Of a stretch of DNA of 64,000 nucleotides, positions 9,259-19,297 are shown piece after piece. The translations under genes and the position numbers were made by a program. Where the stretch lies: contig NW_008705564.1 in NCBI RefSeq assembly GCF_000186865.1, positions 508,413 to 572,412 on the forward strand. The letters are read 5' to 3'. The number at the start of each line of letters is the position of its first letter. Position 1 is the stretch's first letter. The notes beneath the pieces are model-generated. The model was not told where the DNA came from. It saw nothing but the letters and a program-made list of their open reading frames with translations, and ran no database searches. Source of the stretch: Aureococcus anophagefferens. Lineage: Eukaryota > Sar > Pelagophyceae > Pelagomonadales > Pelagomonadaceae.

Positions 9259-9338
9259 AGTCTGGGAGCACCCATTGGCCTCGATTCACTGCTGGTCCAC
9301 AGTCTGGGCGCAGTCATTGGCCTCGATTCACTGCTGGT
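9259..9338. repeat. Two-copy 42-bp tandem repeat in the M3 peptidase leader
   Basis: AGTCTGGGAGCACCCATTGG at 9259 and AGTCTGGGCGCAGTCATTGG at 9301 are each followed by CCTCGATTCACTGCTGGT. The second copy ends at the presumed start codon (9339), so the repeat forms the 5' UTR/promoter of the peptidase gene. The reading frame is open through it, but the composition is lower in GC than the CDS. Confidence 0.75.
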
Positions 9339-11309
9339 ATGATGCGTAATCTCTTCCTCCTGCCCGCGGCCGTGGCGTTCAAGCGCGGCGCGCGCGTGCT
9401 GCCGCGCGTGCGCGGCGGCGCGCTGTCCTCGACCGCGACGGCGCAGCACTTCATCGACGACGTGAACGCGCAGTACGAGGCGCTCCACACGGACTTCGAG
9501 GCCCAGTTCTGGGGCACGAAGATGGCGCTGTCCACGGACCACGAGCCGCTCAGCGGCCCGAAGCGCGCGTACAGCGTCGCCGAGCTCACGAAGACGAAGC
9601 AGGCCATGGAGGCGTTCCTCGGCGACGAGGCGAAGCTCGAGACCGCGCGGGCGCTGCTCGCGGCGACGGACGACGCCGAGGAGAAAAAGACCTTGGAACT
9701 GATGACGCGGGCCTTCGGGTGCTACATCATGGAGTCGGAGGAGGCGAAGGCGCTGCGCGCGTCGGCGACGGAGACGGAGGGCGCGCTGGAGTCCGCGCGC
9801 AACTCCATGACGCTCGGCGCGACCTTCGACGGCGCCTTCGAGGAGCTCTCGTCCGTCGCCCTGCGGAGCCGCATGCGCGTCGACGGCGACGAGACCGCGC
9901 GCAAGGCCTGCTACGACGGCCTGCGGTCCATCGGGAGCTTCGTCGTCGAGCACGGCTTCGTCGAGTTGGTGAAAAAAAGGAACGCCATGGCGAAGGCGCT
10001 GGGCTACGTCGACTACTACGACTACAAGGTCACGCAGGCCGAGGGCTTCGGCAAGGCCCAGCTCTTCGGCATGCTCGACGAGCTCGAGAGGGCCTCGCGC
10101 CCGATCATGGAGGCCGCGCGGGAGACGCTCGCGGCGGACAAGGGCGCGGACGCGCTCGAGCCCTGGAATCGCGGGTTCGCCATGGCCGGCGACATCACGC
10201 GGAAACTGGACCCCTACTTCCCCTTCGAGAAGGCCGTCGAGGTCTGGGGCCGGTCCTTCGCGGCCATGAAAATTACGTACAAAGGCGCGAGCATGGACCT
10301 GGACCTGCTCGATCGCAAGGGCAAGTACAGCAACGGCTTCTGCCACTGGCCCCAGCCGGCCTGGCGGCGGTCCGACGGGTCCTGGCAGCCGGCCGTGACC
10401 CACTTCACGTCCCTGGCGGATCCCTCCGCGGTGGGCTCGGGCATGACGGGGCTCGTCACTTTGATGCACGAGGCGGGCCACGCGGCCCACTTCGCGAACA
10501 CGGACGTGCGGTCCCCCCTGTTCAGCCAGGAAAGGGCCCCCACGTCCGTGCCCTACGCGGAGCTCCAGTCCATGTTCCTCGACAGCCTGGTCGGCGACGC
10601 GGCGTGGCGCGGTACCTACGCGAAGTCGCGCGGCGGCGACGTCGTGCCCTGGGCGCTCCTCGAGGAGGACCTGACGGCGACGCACCCCTACAAGGTGCTG
10701 GCGCTGCGGAGCATGCTCTCCGTGCCCTACTTCGAGAAGGCGCTCTATGAGATGGCCGACGAGGACCTCACGGCCGCGAGCGTCGCCGCGCTGGCCGACG
10801 CCGTCGAGGAGGACATCGAGGGCGGCCTCGGGCCCCGGCCCCTGCTCTCCGTGCCCCACCTGCTGAGCGACGAGGCGTCGTGCTACTACCACGGCTACGT
10901 GTTGGCCGAGATGGCCGTCCACCAGACGCGCGCCTTCGTCGAGAAGCGCGACGGGTTCCTCGTCGACAACCCGAAGATCGGCCCGACGCTGACGGACGCG
11001 TTCTGGAGGCCCGGCAACACGGAGCCCTTCCTCGACCTCGTGGAGCAGTGCACGGGCGCGCCGCTGTCCGGCGACGCGTGGGTCGCGGCGCTCGGCGTGC
11101 CCCTCGACGAGCTCCTCGCGTCCGAGAAGGCGGCCTACGACGCCGCCGTCGCCGCCGCGTCCGCCGCGTCGACGGACGTGGACCTGGACATGCGCGTGCG
11201 CATCGTCGACGGCGACGCGGTCCTCGCGGACACGGCCGGCTCGAGCTTCCTCGAGGCCTGCGCCGCGTTCGAGAGCTACGTCACGGAGAAGTACCCGGCG
11301 CCGAAATAA
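9339..11309 (+). CDS. M3 family zinc metallopeptidase (oligopeptidase/oligoendopeptidase type)
   Basis: 656 residues from the ATG at 9339. This start is chosen because MMRNLFLLPAAVAFKRGARVLPRVRGG looks like an organelle presequence and the repeat leader lies upstream. The catalytic zinc motif is visible as HEAGH in VTLMHEAGHAAHFAN (about residue 380). The region around PYAELQSMFLDSLVG (about 407) and the C-terminal YYHGYVLAEMAVHQTRAF segment are typical of the M3 helical channel fold. Such enzymes degrade peptides, for example cleaved targeting peptides, in mitochondria, plastids or cytosol. The length fits the family. No missing residue is evident. Confidence 0.85.
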   Translation: MMRNLFLLPAAVAFKRGARVLPRVRGGALSSTATAQHFIDDVNAQYEALHTDFEAQFWGTKMALSTDHEPLSGPKRAYSVAELTKTKQAMEAFLGDEAKLETARALLAATDDAEEKKTLELMTRAFGCYIMESEEAKALRASATETEGALESARNSMTLGATFDGAFEELSSVALRSRMRVDGDETARKACYDGLRSIGSFVVEHGFVELVKKRNAMAKALGYVDYYDYKVTQAEGFGKAQLFGMLDELERASRPIMEAARETLAADKGADALEPWNRGFAMAGDITRKLDPYFPFEKAVEVWGRSFAAMKITYKGASMDLDLLDRKGKYSNGFCHWPQPAWRRSDGSWQPAVTHFTSLADPSAVGSGMTGLVTLMHEAGHAAHFANTDVRSPLFSQERAPTSVPYAELQSMFLDSLVGDAAWRGTYAKSRGGDVVPWALLEEDLTATHPYKVLALRSMLSVPYFEKALYEMADEDLTAASVAALADAVEEDIEGGLGPRPLLSVPHLLSDEASCYYHGYVLAEMAVHQTRAFVEKRDGFLVDNPKIGPTLTDAFWRPGNTEPFLDLVEQCTGAPLSGDAWVAALGVPLDELLASEKAAYDAAVAAASAASTDVDLDMRVRIVDGDAVLADTAGSSFLEACAAFESYVTEKYPAPK

Positions 11310-11649
11310 ATAGACGCCCACTAGCCACAGCGCTGCATCCGGGGAGGACCTGAGGGCGGGAGGACCGGAGCGGACACCTGAACGGCTCCAGGCCCAGGCA
11401 TATTTTTTGCTTAGCCGCGGCGCAGGGAAGAACCGAAGGGGGAGAGAACAGCGAAGGGGGGCGTAGGGAAGCGTCACGGGAGGACACGACTAGGGCGGAG
11501 GCGTACGCGAGCACGGCGACGAAGAGGGCACGACGACGTAGGGCGGCTACTGCTCATATTTTTTGCCACTGGCACAAGCGAGGCCCTTGAGCCTCAAGTT
11601 GAGGGCGGGTCGGCGCTGCCGTGTTTCACGGCGTCTGCCCGCACCAACA
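11310..11649. other. Intergenic region upstream of the low-GC gene
   Basis: 340 bp without a convincing gene. Apart from GC-rich filler it contains the 12-mer CATATTTTTTGC twice in direct orientation (11399-11410 and 11555-11566). The second copy is about 85 bp before the next ATG. This could be a promoter element; nothing else is seen. Confidence 0.4.
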
Positions 11650-12492
11650 ATGAGCGACGCCGAATCGGCCGGGCCCGAGGACCACATTGAGTATTTGCGA
11701 TCTCTCGCTCAGGTGCTTATCGAGCGATCTCAGACTCAGGAAGAGACTCCGGAAGAAAACTGGGAGCGGAAACTCAAGGACGCCGACCTACTGGTCAAGC
11801 GGCGATCGTTCGTGACGCCAGGCGCGAATACAACTCTGCCGATTCTCATATGTCAGACCAAGGGCAATGCGTGGGACGAAAACATTTGGGAGGTCAGATC
11901 TCTTTGGGTCGTGGATCAGAACGGGATGCGCGTACCCGCGACCGATCTGTATCAATATCTGCGGCAGCACGTGTGTGAGATCTGCACACGTTGCGATTTG
12001 ATTATTAATCATTACGGTGAGAATGACCTCTGGATTGTGTATGAATCTGACACGTGGGAAAAAACGCTACAGAAATGGACTCAGTGGCGTATGCCGTGGC
12101 CGCTGCAGCGCCTGTTCGACAACTTCAAATTTGATCATGCATTGAAACTCATCGAGTCTCATCGGCAGCGCAAGCTCGAAGCGCAGCTAGTTCTGAAAGC
12201 GTATGAGCGTCACACGCATGCAGATGGACCGTTCGCGCTCATCAAGGAATTCATTGGAACAACGATTCTGTCCCGCGATGACGTTCGCACTGTTATGAAT
12301 GATCTCGTAGCAGCGTATCACGATGAGGATCACGATCACATCTGGAACGCAGAGGTGAATGAGACCTCGGGCGGCTTCTGGGACAAATTTTATGGCGTGC
12401 GCTGGAAGGTTTACCGGAAGGGCGAGGACCCCAAGTTCAGCGACGAGAGCTCGGACGACGAAGCTTCAGTTACTGAATCAGTAGGCTACTAG
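11650..12492 (+). CDS. Orphan protein in a lower-GC gene
   Basis: 280 residues from the ATG at 11650 (MSDAESAGPEDHIEYL). The frame is open further upstream to 11563, but that stretch is Arg-rich and non-coding in look. The protein is hydrophilic, with many Trp, His and charged residues (WERKLKDADLLVKRRSFV, CEICTRCDLIINHYGENDLWIVYESD, GGFWDKFYGVRWKVYRKGED) and an acidic Ser-rich tail. There is no signal peptide or membrane helix. I recognise no family. The codon use differs sharply from its neighbours, with many A/T-ending codons. That suggests a recently acquired, viral-type or weakly expressed gene. It ends 23 bp from the convergent PPR gene. Confidence 0.6.
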   Translation: MSDAESAGPEDHIEYLRSLAQVLIERSQTQEETPEENWERKLKDADLLVKRRSFVTPGANTTLPILICQTKGNAWDENIWEVRSLWVVDQNGMRVPATDLYQYLRQHVCEICTRCDLIINHYGENDLWIVYESDTWEKTLQKWTQWRMPWPLQRLFDNFKFDHALKLIESHRQRKLEAQLVLKAYERHTHADGPFALIKEFIGTTILSRDDVRTVMNDLVAAYHDEDHDHIWNAEVNETSGGFWDKFYGVRWKVYRKGEDPKFSDESSDDEASVTESVGY

Positions 12493-12515
12493 GGGCCCAC
12501 GCAATAAGCAAAGCC

Positions 12516-14900
12516 TTAGCGCCGGCCGGCCCGCAGCAGGTTGCGCTTCTGGGGCACGTCGCGCTGGCCCCGCCGCGATCGGCGGAAGGTCGACCCCTCC
12601 TGGCGCCAGAGGACCGGGTCCGGCGGCAGCTCGGGCGGCTGGTCCACGCGCCGCTGGCGGCAGAGCCGGCGGAAGTTGCGCAGGAACCGCTCCGGCGGCC
12701 CGCGCCGCTTCCGCGCGGGCGCGAAGTCGACGAGGTCGAAGGCCTCGCGGAGCACCGAAGGAACGACCGGAACCGCGTCCGACGCGCCGACCCCGCGCGC
12801 GCCGCGCGCCGCGTGGGCCGCCGCCAGCTCCACGGCCAGACCGTAGGCGCCGTCGAGATCGCCTTTTCGAGAAAACGCGTCGAGCGCCGACCCCAGGAGC
12901 TCGACGTCCCCGCGCGCCGCCGGCGACGCGTTGTCCAGCGCTTCCCGGCACGCGCCGAGGTCGCCGCGCGCCGCGAGCATGGCCATGACGACCCGCTCGG
13001 ACCGCGCGTCGGGGAAGCGGTCGCCGTAGGCCTCGCCGAGCGCCGCGGCGACGCGCCGCGCGCGCGCGCGGCGCTCGCCGCGCGTGAAAATCGACAGGTA
13101 CGCGTTGAGCGCCGCCGCGTCCGGCTCCGCGTCCATGGCGGCGAAGGTTTTTTCAGCGTCGGCGATGATGCGCTCGCGCCGCGCGTGGAGCTCGGGCGCC
13201 GTGACCTTGACGCTCAGGTCCTCGAGGTCCATCTCGCGCAATCGCGTCACGAGGCCCCGGTCGCGCGCCGCCGCGGGCGTCGGCGGCTTCGGCGCGAAGG
13301 CCACGGCGGTCTCGGGAGAGGACGACGCCGCCATCGCGGGCGGCATCACCGCCGCCTCGGCCGCCGTCGCGTCGCCGGGCCCCTCGAGCAGCGCGAACAG
13401 GTCCGCCTCCGTGAGCTCGTCTTCGGGCGCGAGGAGCGCGTCGAGGTCCGCCTCGGCGCCGCCCAGGCTCGCCGCGAGGAGCTCCTTGTCGTCGTCGGAG
13501 AGGTCCTCGTCCGCGAGGCCCGCGAGGAACGCGTCGAGGTCCTCCCGCGAGAGCTCCTCGTCGTCGTCGTCGTCGACGCTCGCCGCGCGCAGCGCCGCGA
13601 GCGTCGCGTCGTCGACGTCGCCCTCCAGCGCCGCCAGCGTCGCCTCGACGCCCGCGCGGTCGTCCTCCTCCTCATCCTCCTCGGCGACGGTGACCACGGC
13701 CCCGGCGGGCTCGTCGCGCTTCCGGTGAAAGCCCGCGCCCAGATCGTCGGCCGCGGCGAACGCCGCGGGGTCCGCCTCCTGGACGCTCGTCGCCTCTTCA
13801 TCCGAAATGCCCAGGCCGCGCCAGGGGTCGACGTGGGGCGCCCGCGCCTTGACGCCCCGCTTCGTGCCCACGGTCATCGCGTTCGCCAACGCCCCAAAGT
13901 ACGCCGCGTACGCCGATGCGCCCCGGGAGAAGCCGTGCGCGTCGCGCATCTCGTCGAAGTAGCACCCCGCCGCCGCCGCGTCGCCGACGCGGCCGCAGGC
14001 GCCGATGAGGTGCACGTAGAGCGCCGGCGTCGGCGCGACGCGGTCGCCCTCCATCGCGTCCAACACGTCGTCCGTCGCGAGGCGGTACGCGCGGTGCCAC
14101 TGGGGGGCCGTGGCAACGGCCTTCATGAGCGCCGCGTAGGTCGCGCCCGTGCGCGGCACGCCGTTCCGCCGCATGTCGTCGACGACGTTGAGCGCGCGCT
14201 CGGGGAGCTGCTGGTGCGCGCAACAGTGCAGAACGGCGTCGAAGGCCTCCGCGGGGGGAGACGGGTCGTAGTAGCCCGCGGCGACGGCGGCGTCGAAGGA
14301 CGCCCAGGCCGCGGCGCTGCGCTTCTCCAGGGAGTAGCCCCGCACGACGGCCGTCAGCGCGTTCGCCGCGTCGTCGCTCGCGGCCTCGAACGCGCCGGGG
14401 TGCGCCGCGGCCATGGCGTCGACGATCGCGACGGCGTCGTCGGCCTCGCGGGCCCGCGCGGCGACGAGCGCGAGCGCCGCCCAGGCGCCGGGTGTTTGTG
14501 TGTCGGTGTTTGCGGACCGCCAGAGCCGCCGCGCGGCCGCGTAGGCGTCGCGGCGGTCCGCGGCCGCGTCGTGCGACGGCGCGGACGGCGGCCTCGCGAG
14601 GACGTCCAGCTTCTCCTGGAGCGACGCGGGCCCGCGCGGCGCTTCGGCGACGTCGTGGTCGTCGTCGACGTCGAAGAGCGCCTCGAGCCGCGCCAGGGCC
14701 GCCGCCGGGTCCTCCTGCTCGTCGGGCGGCGGGAGCGCCTCGCGGCGCCGCGGCCGGGGGTTCTGCGGCGGCGGCGCGGACTTCGCTTTTTTCTTGTTGA
14801 GCCGCAGCTTCGGCAGGTGCGCGCGCGCGCCCGTGCGCCGGCCGAAGTTGCGCGCATTGCGGCGCAGCGCTGCGGCGCCCGCGAGAGACAGGGAGAGCAT
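12516..14900 (-). CDS. Organellar PPR-like protein
   Basis: 794 residues from the ATG at 14900 (MLSLSLAGAAALRRNARNFGRR, an amphipathic basic presequence). Helical-hairpin repeats of PPR type are seen at about 150-330: GAWAALALVAARAREADDAVAIVDAM, AFDAVLHCCAHQQLPERALNVVDDM, TYAALMKAVATAPQWHRAYRLA and YVHLIGACGRVGDAAAAGCYFDEM. Further hairpins lie near the C-terminus. A long acidic, Ala/Asp-rich insert (about 370-540) separates the two blocks. The basic tail has PPERFLRNFRRLCRQRR. PPR proteins bind organelle RNA; the tail would suit a ribosome or RNA contact. The role is inferred from fold only. A 97-bp tandem duplication sits in its promoter. Confidence 0.6.
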   Translation of the reverse strand: MLSLSLAGAAALRRNARNFGRRTGARAHLPKLRLNKKKAKSAPPPQNPRPRRREALPPPDEQEDPAAALARLEALFDVDDDHDVAEAPRGPASLQEKLDVLARPPSAPSHDAAADRRDAYAAARRLWRSANTDTQTPGAWAALALVAARAREADDAVAIVDAMAAAHPGAFEAASDDAANALTAVVRGYSLEKRSAAAWASFDAAVAAGYYDPSPPAEAFDAVLHCCAHQQLPERALNVVDDMRRNGVPRTGATYAALMKAVATAPQWHRAYRLATDDVLDAMEGDRVAPTPALYVHLIGACGRVGDAAAAGCYFDEMRDAHGFSRGASAYAAYFGALANAMTVGTKRGVKARAPHVDPWRGLGISDEEATSVQEADPAAFAAADDLGAGFHRKRDEPAGAVVTVAEEDEEEDDRAGVEATLAALEGDVDDATLAALRAASVDDDDDEELSREDLDAFLAGLADEDLSDDDKELLAASLGGAEADLDALLAPEDELTEADLFALLEGPGDATAAEAAVMPPAMAASSSPETAVAFAPKPPTPAAARDRGLVTRLREMDLEDLSVKVTAPELHARRERIIADAEKTFAAMDAEPDAAALNAYLSIFTRGERRARARRVAAALGEAYGDRFPDARSERVVMAMLAARGDLGACREALDNASPAARGDVELLGSALDAFSRKGDLDGAYGLAVELAAAHAARGARGVGASDAVPVVPSVLREAFDLVDFAPARKRRGPPERFLRNFRRLCRQRRVDQPPELPPDPVLWRQEGSTFRRSRRGQRDVPQKRNLLRAGRR

Positions 14901-14924
14901 CGTCGCTGCCTCGCTGCTCGACGG

Positions 14925-15118
14925 CTTCAAGCACCGCGTCAAGTTACGTGCTCGTAGCCCGTCGCGCGGCCCATGGCGGCGACGCGGGCCCAGAAGAGGC
15001 TTGCGGCGTGGTCGTAGACGACTTCAAGCACCGCGTCAAGTTACGTGCTCGTAGCCCGTCGCGCGGCCCATGGCGGCGACGCGGGCCCAGAAGAGGGCCG
15101 CGGCGTGGTCGTAGAGCC
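14925..15118. repeat. 97-bp tandem duplication of the sulfotransferase 3' end
   Basis: The unit at 15022-15118, which holds the last 27 codons and stop of the sulfotransferase gene, is repeated almost perfectly at 14925-15021. Both copies share CTTCAAGCACCGCGTCAAGT and the following 55 or so bases. The extra copy fills the space between that stop and the PPR start at 14900. Confidence 0.9.
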
Positions 15119-16768
15119 GCGCGTCGAGCTCGTTGCCCTCGGCGACGCGCGTGCCGCGGCCCGGGCACGCGTCGGCGCGCGCGCCGGCGCGGCTGTTGTA
15201 GACCGGCGCCTTCGAGCTGCCGCGGCAGTCCCGGTGGAAGGGCGCCGTGAGGTCGTAGGTGAAGTAGAAGAGGCAGAGCGACGTGTGGAGGTGCTCCGTG
15301 AGGCCCACGAAGTCGAGGGCGTCGACCGCGGCCGCCGCGGCCGCGGCGACGCCGGCCTCCGTTCCCGAGGCGTCGCAGGTCGGCGCCGCGGCGTCCATGG
15401 GCACGGTCTGCGTCCACTCGCCGTCGGCGCGGCCGCGGCCGAGGACCATGAAGGTCTGGAAGTTGCGGAACTGGCGGCAGTCGACGGTCTCCGCGGGCCG
15501 GGACGGGACCGCGCAGTCCGGCGGTTTCGGTCCGCCCCCGCAGCACGCGCCCAGGAAGTCGTCGAGCGTCGCGAAGCGCTTCGAGATGCGCTTCTTCAGG
15601 TCGCGGTGGTGGAAGAAGTGGCTCTCCGCGCGGCAGGTCGGCCGCCGGAGCAGCAGCAGCGTCGACGTCGCGAGGCGCCCGCCCGGACGCCACGTCGCGT
15701 CGCGCTCCGCGGAGACGAAGGTCGCCGCGGCGACGCGGTCGTCGACGCGCGGGCGGCCCCGCTTCTCCGCCGTGCCCTCGAGCCACGCGTAGGCGACGCC
15801 GTCGACGACCGGCGCGCCGCCGCGGGCCGCGACGCCGTGCTTCGCGGAACCGCCGGGCGGCGCGTGCCGCGCCTCGCCGAAGACCTCGGCCATACCTGGG
15901 CGGGCGTGCGTCGGAAAGGTCAGAAATGCATCGACGCCGAGGAACGACGCGCGGAGAAGGACGTGCCGCCGCACTTGGCGACGTGCACGAAAAACGCGAG
16001 GCAGCCCCGGCCGACGCCCGGGCCCTTTTCGGACGGGCAGTGCGCGGCGACCTCCCGTTGTTTGGCGAGCTGGCGCTGGTGGGGGATGCTGCGCTTCTCG
16101 TCCGCCGCCGACGACCCCCGCGGCCCGGCGAGCCGCCGCCGCGGCTCGTCGCGGCGTTCGTCGTCGCCGCGCTCGTCGCGGTACCGCGCCGCGTCCGCGT
16201 CGACCATCGACGGGTCCAGGAAGCGCAGGAGCTCGTACGATTCCTTTCGCTGCGCCCCGTAGCGCCTCGACGTCTCCCACCAGCCGCGCGGCGCCGACGC
16301 CTTGGCGCCGTGCCAGCGTTCTCGGGCGCCGCCCGATCGGTGCTTGCCCGTCGCCGGCTTCGCCTTCGGCAGCGGCGCGTGCTTCGGGGCTCGCACTTTA
16401 GGCTGCGACCGCGCGTCGCGGGCCTGCTCGTGCTCCGCCGGATTCGCGCTCGCGCTTTCGGCGGTCGTCTCCCACCAGCCCGCCTTCGGCTCCCTTGGCG
16501 TCTTGCCGCCGCGCCGCGCCTCCAGCGCCGCCAGCCGCGCCTCGTGCGCCGGCACCGACGACCGCGGCAGGCCGCCGGGCGTCGGCGGCAGCCGCTCGGG
16601 CTTGCTGCGCCCGCGGCTCTCCGGCAGCGCGTGCTGCTGGCCCCGGCCCCCGGCGCCCAGGCGGCGATGGGTGGCGTTTACGGCGAGGTAGCCGAGGCTG
16701 TCGCAGAACGACAGCGGTTTTGCGGCGGCGAGTGCTACTATTAAGCACAGCCGAAGGGCTGCCGTCAT
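15036..16768 (-). CDS. Carbohydrate-type sulfotransferase, two exons
   Basis: Exons 15949-16768 and 15036-15895 join across a 53-bp GT-AG intron (15896-15948) to give 559 residues in phase. A signal peptide (MTAALRLCLIVALAAAKPLS) precedes a basic, Trp-containing low-complexity stem with two AGWWETT/RGWWETS motifs. The PAPS 5'-phosphosulfate loop is AFFVHVAKCGGTSFSA, spanning the intron. The 3'-phosphate motif is LLLLRRPTCRAESHFFHHRD. The layout fits Golgi-type glycan sulfotransferases, which transfer sulfate from PAPS to polysaccharides or glycoproteins. There are several Cys pairs (ACCGGGPKPPDC). The stop lies inside a tandem repeat, so the C-terminus may be variable. Divergent from CPOX with 134 bp between starts. 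Confidence 0.75.
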
Positions 16769-16902
16769 CTTCGAGATGATAGCATTTCACGATGGACCAT
16801 CGTGTACTGCTAGGCTATCCTAGTTAGGACACGATGCGGTGTCTCGATCGTGGTTGCTGTAGCACATCGACGAGATCGGCTCCGTCTTCGCCACCCCCGA
16901 CG

Positions 16903-17979
16903 ATGTACAAGCTCGCACTGCTCGCCGCCAGCGCCAGCGCGCTGTCGCGCCCGGCCACGAAGCTCTCGGCGACGGCGACGGCGCCCGCGCCGACGTGGGA
17001 CGACCACGTCGCCATCGACGCGCCGCCGGAGACGCTGTGCAAGGGCCTCGACGGCAACGATAGCATGCGACGGAAGTTCGAGGTCATGCTGCGCGCGGCC
17101 CAGAACAAGATCACGTCGGCCGTCGAGGAGCTCGACGGCGAGGGCACGTTCAAGCAGGACGTCTGGGAGCGGGAGAACGGCGGCGGCGGCATCTCGCGCG
17201 TCATGAGCGGCGGCAAGGTCTTCGAGAAGGCCGGCGTGTCCCTGAGCGTCGTCTACGGGTCCATGCCCCAGGAGGCGCTCGCGAGCGCTACCGAGCGCGG
17301 CGTGGACCGCGCGGCGGGCATGAAGCCCGGCGAGCGCGTGCCGTTCTTCGCGTGCGGCCTGAGCAGCGTCATGCACCCGCGGAACCCGATGGCGCCGACG
17401 ATGCACTTCAACTACCGCTACTTCGAGACCGACGGCGGCGTCTGGTGGTTCGGCGGCGGCACGGACATCACGCCGGCCTACCTCTTCGAGGAGGACATGA
17501 AGCACTTCCACGGCACGTACAAGGAGATCTGCGACAAGCACGACCCCGAGTACTACGCCAAGTTCAAGAAGTGGGCCGACGAGTACTTCGTCATCAAGCA
17601 CCGCGGCGAGACGCGGGGCCTCGGCGGCATCTTCTTCGACGACCAGAACAACAAGGACCCGGACACGCATTTCGCGTTCTCCGAGGAGTGCGTCAACGCG
17701 GTGACGGAGGCGTACCTGCCCGTCGTCGCCAAGCGCAAGGACTCGCCCTTCACGGAGAAGGAGAAGGAGTGGCAGCTCATGCGCCGGGGCCGCTACGTCG
17801 AGTTCAACCTCGTCTACGACCGCGGCACGGTCTTCGGGCTCAAGACGGGCGGCCGCATCGAGTCCATCCTCATGTCGCTGCCGGAGACGGCGCGCTGGGA
17901 GTACGACTTCAAGGTCGAGCCGGACTCCAAGGAGGCGGAGATCATGGACTGCTTCAAGAACCCCCGCGAGTGGGTCTAG
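16903..17979 (+). CDS. CPOX: Coproporphyrinogen III oxidase (oxygen-dependent), probably plastid
   Basis: 358 residues from the ATG at 16903. It catalyses oxidative decarboxylation of coproporphyrinogen III to protoporphyrinogen IX in haem and chlorophyll synthesis. Family hallmarks: [20 protein letters not shown] (about 98-117), [74 protein letters not shown] and [15 protein letters not shown]. All look intact. The first 30 or so residues ([22 protein letters not shown]) are a short leader; a plastid location is likely for an alga. No intron. The gene is close to full length for HemF-type enzymes. Confidence 0.95.
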   Translation: MYKLALLAASASALSRPATKLSATATAPAPTWDDHVAIDAPPETLCKGLDGNDSMRRKFEVMLRAAQNKITSAVEELDGEGTFKQDVWERENGGGGISRVMSGGKVFEKAGVSLSVVYGSMPQEALASATERGVDRAAGMKPGERVPFFACGLSSVMHPRNPMAPTMHFNYRYFETDGGVWWFGGGTDITPAYLFEEDMKHFHGTYKEICDKHDPEYYAKFKKWADEYFVIKHRGETRGLGGIFFDDQNNKDPDTHFAFSEECVNAVTEAYLPVVAKRKDSPFTEKEKEWQLMRRGRYVEFNLVYDRGTVFGLKTGGRIESILMSLPETARWEYDFKVEPDSKEAEIMDCFKNPREWV

Positions 17980-18104
17980 GGCGCGCGACCGCGCTCGCCG
18001 TTCGCCGCCTATCGCCCCCCCGAGGGTCGTCCTAACTCTCACCACTCAATACTCGACGAGCGCTGGACATGACGCTACAACATCGGGCGTGCCCTCACAG
18101 CTTT

Positions 18105-19160
18105 CTAAGCGACCTCGGGCGCGCTCTTGCGCCGCGCGCGGGGGACGGTCCGGTCGGGGATGGACATCCAGGCGGCGCCGCCCTTGGGCCGCTTCGTCGC
18201 GTCGGCGATTTTGGAGAAGCTCGCCGTCGGCCGCGGCGGCGCGGCCAGGCCCGTCCGAGTGGAGTGGGTTGGCTTTGGGTGATAGGGCCCCGCGCGCGAG
18301 ACGCCGCCCGGCGCGCGCGTCGGCATGGCGCTCCGCTTCCCCGAGGCGGAGCGGAAGTCGCCATGTAGGAATTTCGACTTGTCGCCGGCCCGCGCCGCGC
18401 TCCGCACGTCCCGCGGGTCCTCGTAGGGCCCCGCGGAGGCCACGAACCAGTCGCCGCCGGACGACGCGCGGGTCGACGCCGAGCTCCGCGACCGCGACGA
18501 CGCGCGGCTCGAGCCGCTCGACGACACGGTGACGGCCGTCGCCGAGCTGCGCTGCTTCGCGCTCCGCGCGCCGACGCGCACGACGCCCGTGGACCGCGAC
18601 GTGTTCGTCGCCGTCGAGTCGAAGCTGCACAAATCCGCGTCGCCCGCGGCGGCCGCGCGGACGTCGCAGCGTCGCTGCCCTGCCTTGGCGGCCGCCGCCG
18701 CGAGCTTGAGCTTGGCGATCTCGAAGTCGCGCCGGGCCTCGCGCTGCCGCTGCTCGCGCCGCTCCCGCTCCTTCCGTTCTCTCTCGTCGACGCGGAGCCG
18801 CGTCGCCGCGTCGTCGTAGCCGAGGAGCGCCGCGTGCCTCGCGAGGCGCTCCGTGAGGCCGACGGCCTTCTTTTCGTTGCGCACGAGCGTGTCGTAGGGC
18901 CAGTGGAGCGTGTTGTTATCCGTCGCCGCCGTCGCCGCGGAACGCACGCTCGGTTTCGATGCGACGGTGCCGAGCTCCTGTCTGGAGGTGACCGTGCTCA
19001 GCTCCCATTCCGATTCATCGTCGGAAGACGACGAATCCGACAGCTCGCCGCTGACGACGAGCGACATCGGCGTGCGCGGCGCGGCGGCGCGGCGGCGCGG
19101 CGGCGCGGCAGTGCGGCAGCCCGAGCACCGACTCGAGACCGAGCGTTTACCTCCTAGCAT
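18105..19160 (-). CDS. Hypothetical Ser/Arg-rich protein with a charged helix
   Basis: 351 residues from the ATG at 19160; an internal ATG at about 19067 (MSLVVSGELSD) is an alternative. An acidic Ser patch (SDSSSSDDESEWE, about 41-53) is followed by a strongly charged helix rich in Arg/Glu (about 120-160). A basic Ser-rich tail holds short blocks such as GGDWFVASAGPYEDPRD and KSKFLHGDFRSASGKR. The Pro-Tyr-Glu-Asp-Pro and Lys-Phe-x-x-Gly-Asp-Phe blocks recall cilium-associated microtubule proteins, but this is weak. No signal peptide or membrane helix. Divergent from the ABCG gene, with an AT-rich spacer at 19161-19297. Confidence 0.5.
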   Translation of the reverse strand: MLGGKRSVSSRCSGCRTAAPPRRRAAAPRTPMSLVVSGELSDSSSSDDESEWELSTVTSRQELGTVASKPSVRSAATAATDNNTLHWPYDTLVRNEKKAVGLTERLARHAALLGYDDAATRLRVDERERKERERREQRQREARRDFEIAKLKLAAAAAKAGQRRCDVRAAAAGDADLCSFDSTATNTSRSTGVVRVGARSAKQRSSATAVTVSSSGSSRASSRSRSSASTRASSGGDWFVASAGPYEDPRDVRSAARAGDKSKFLHGDFRSASGKRSAMPTRAPGGVSRAGPYHPKPTHSTRTGLAAPPRPTASFSKIADATKRPKGGAAWMSIPDRTVPRARRKSAPEVA

Positions 19161-19297
19161 CAATTTTCGTCGGTCGATGAGTTTGTTAACTTTTCAAGTT
19201 GCATTCCACAAATCGATATTGAATCGCAGTTCGGGCAGCCCTTGTCGCATGACATTGTGACAACAAGAAAGCACCCCACCTTTGGGCTGCCTTCGGC

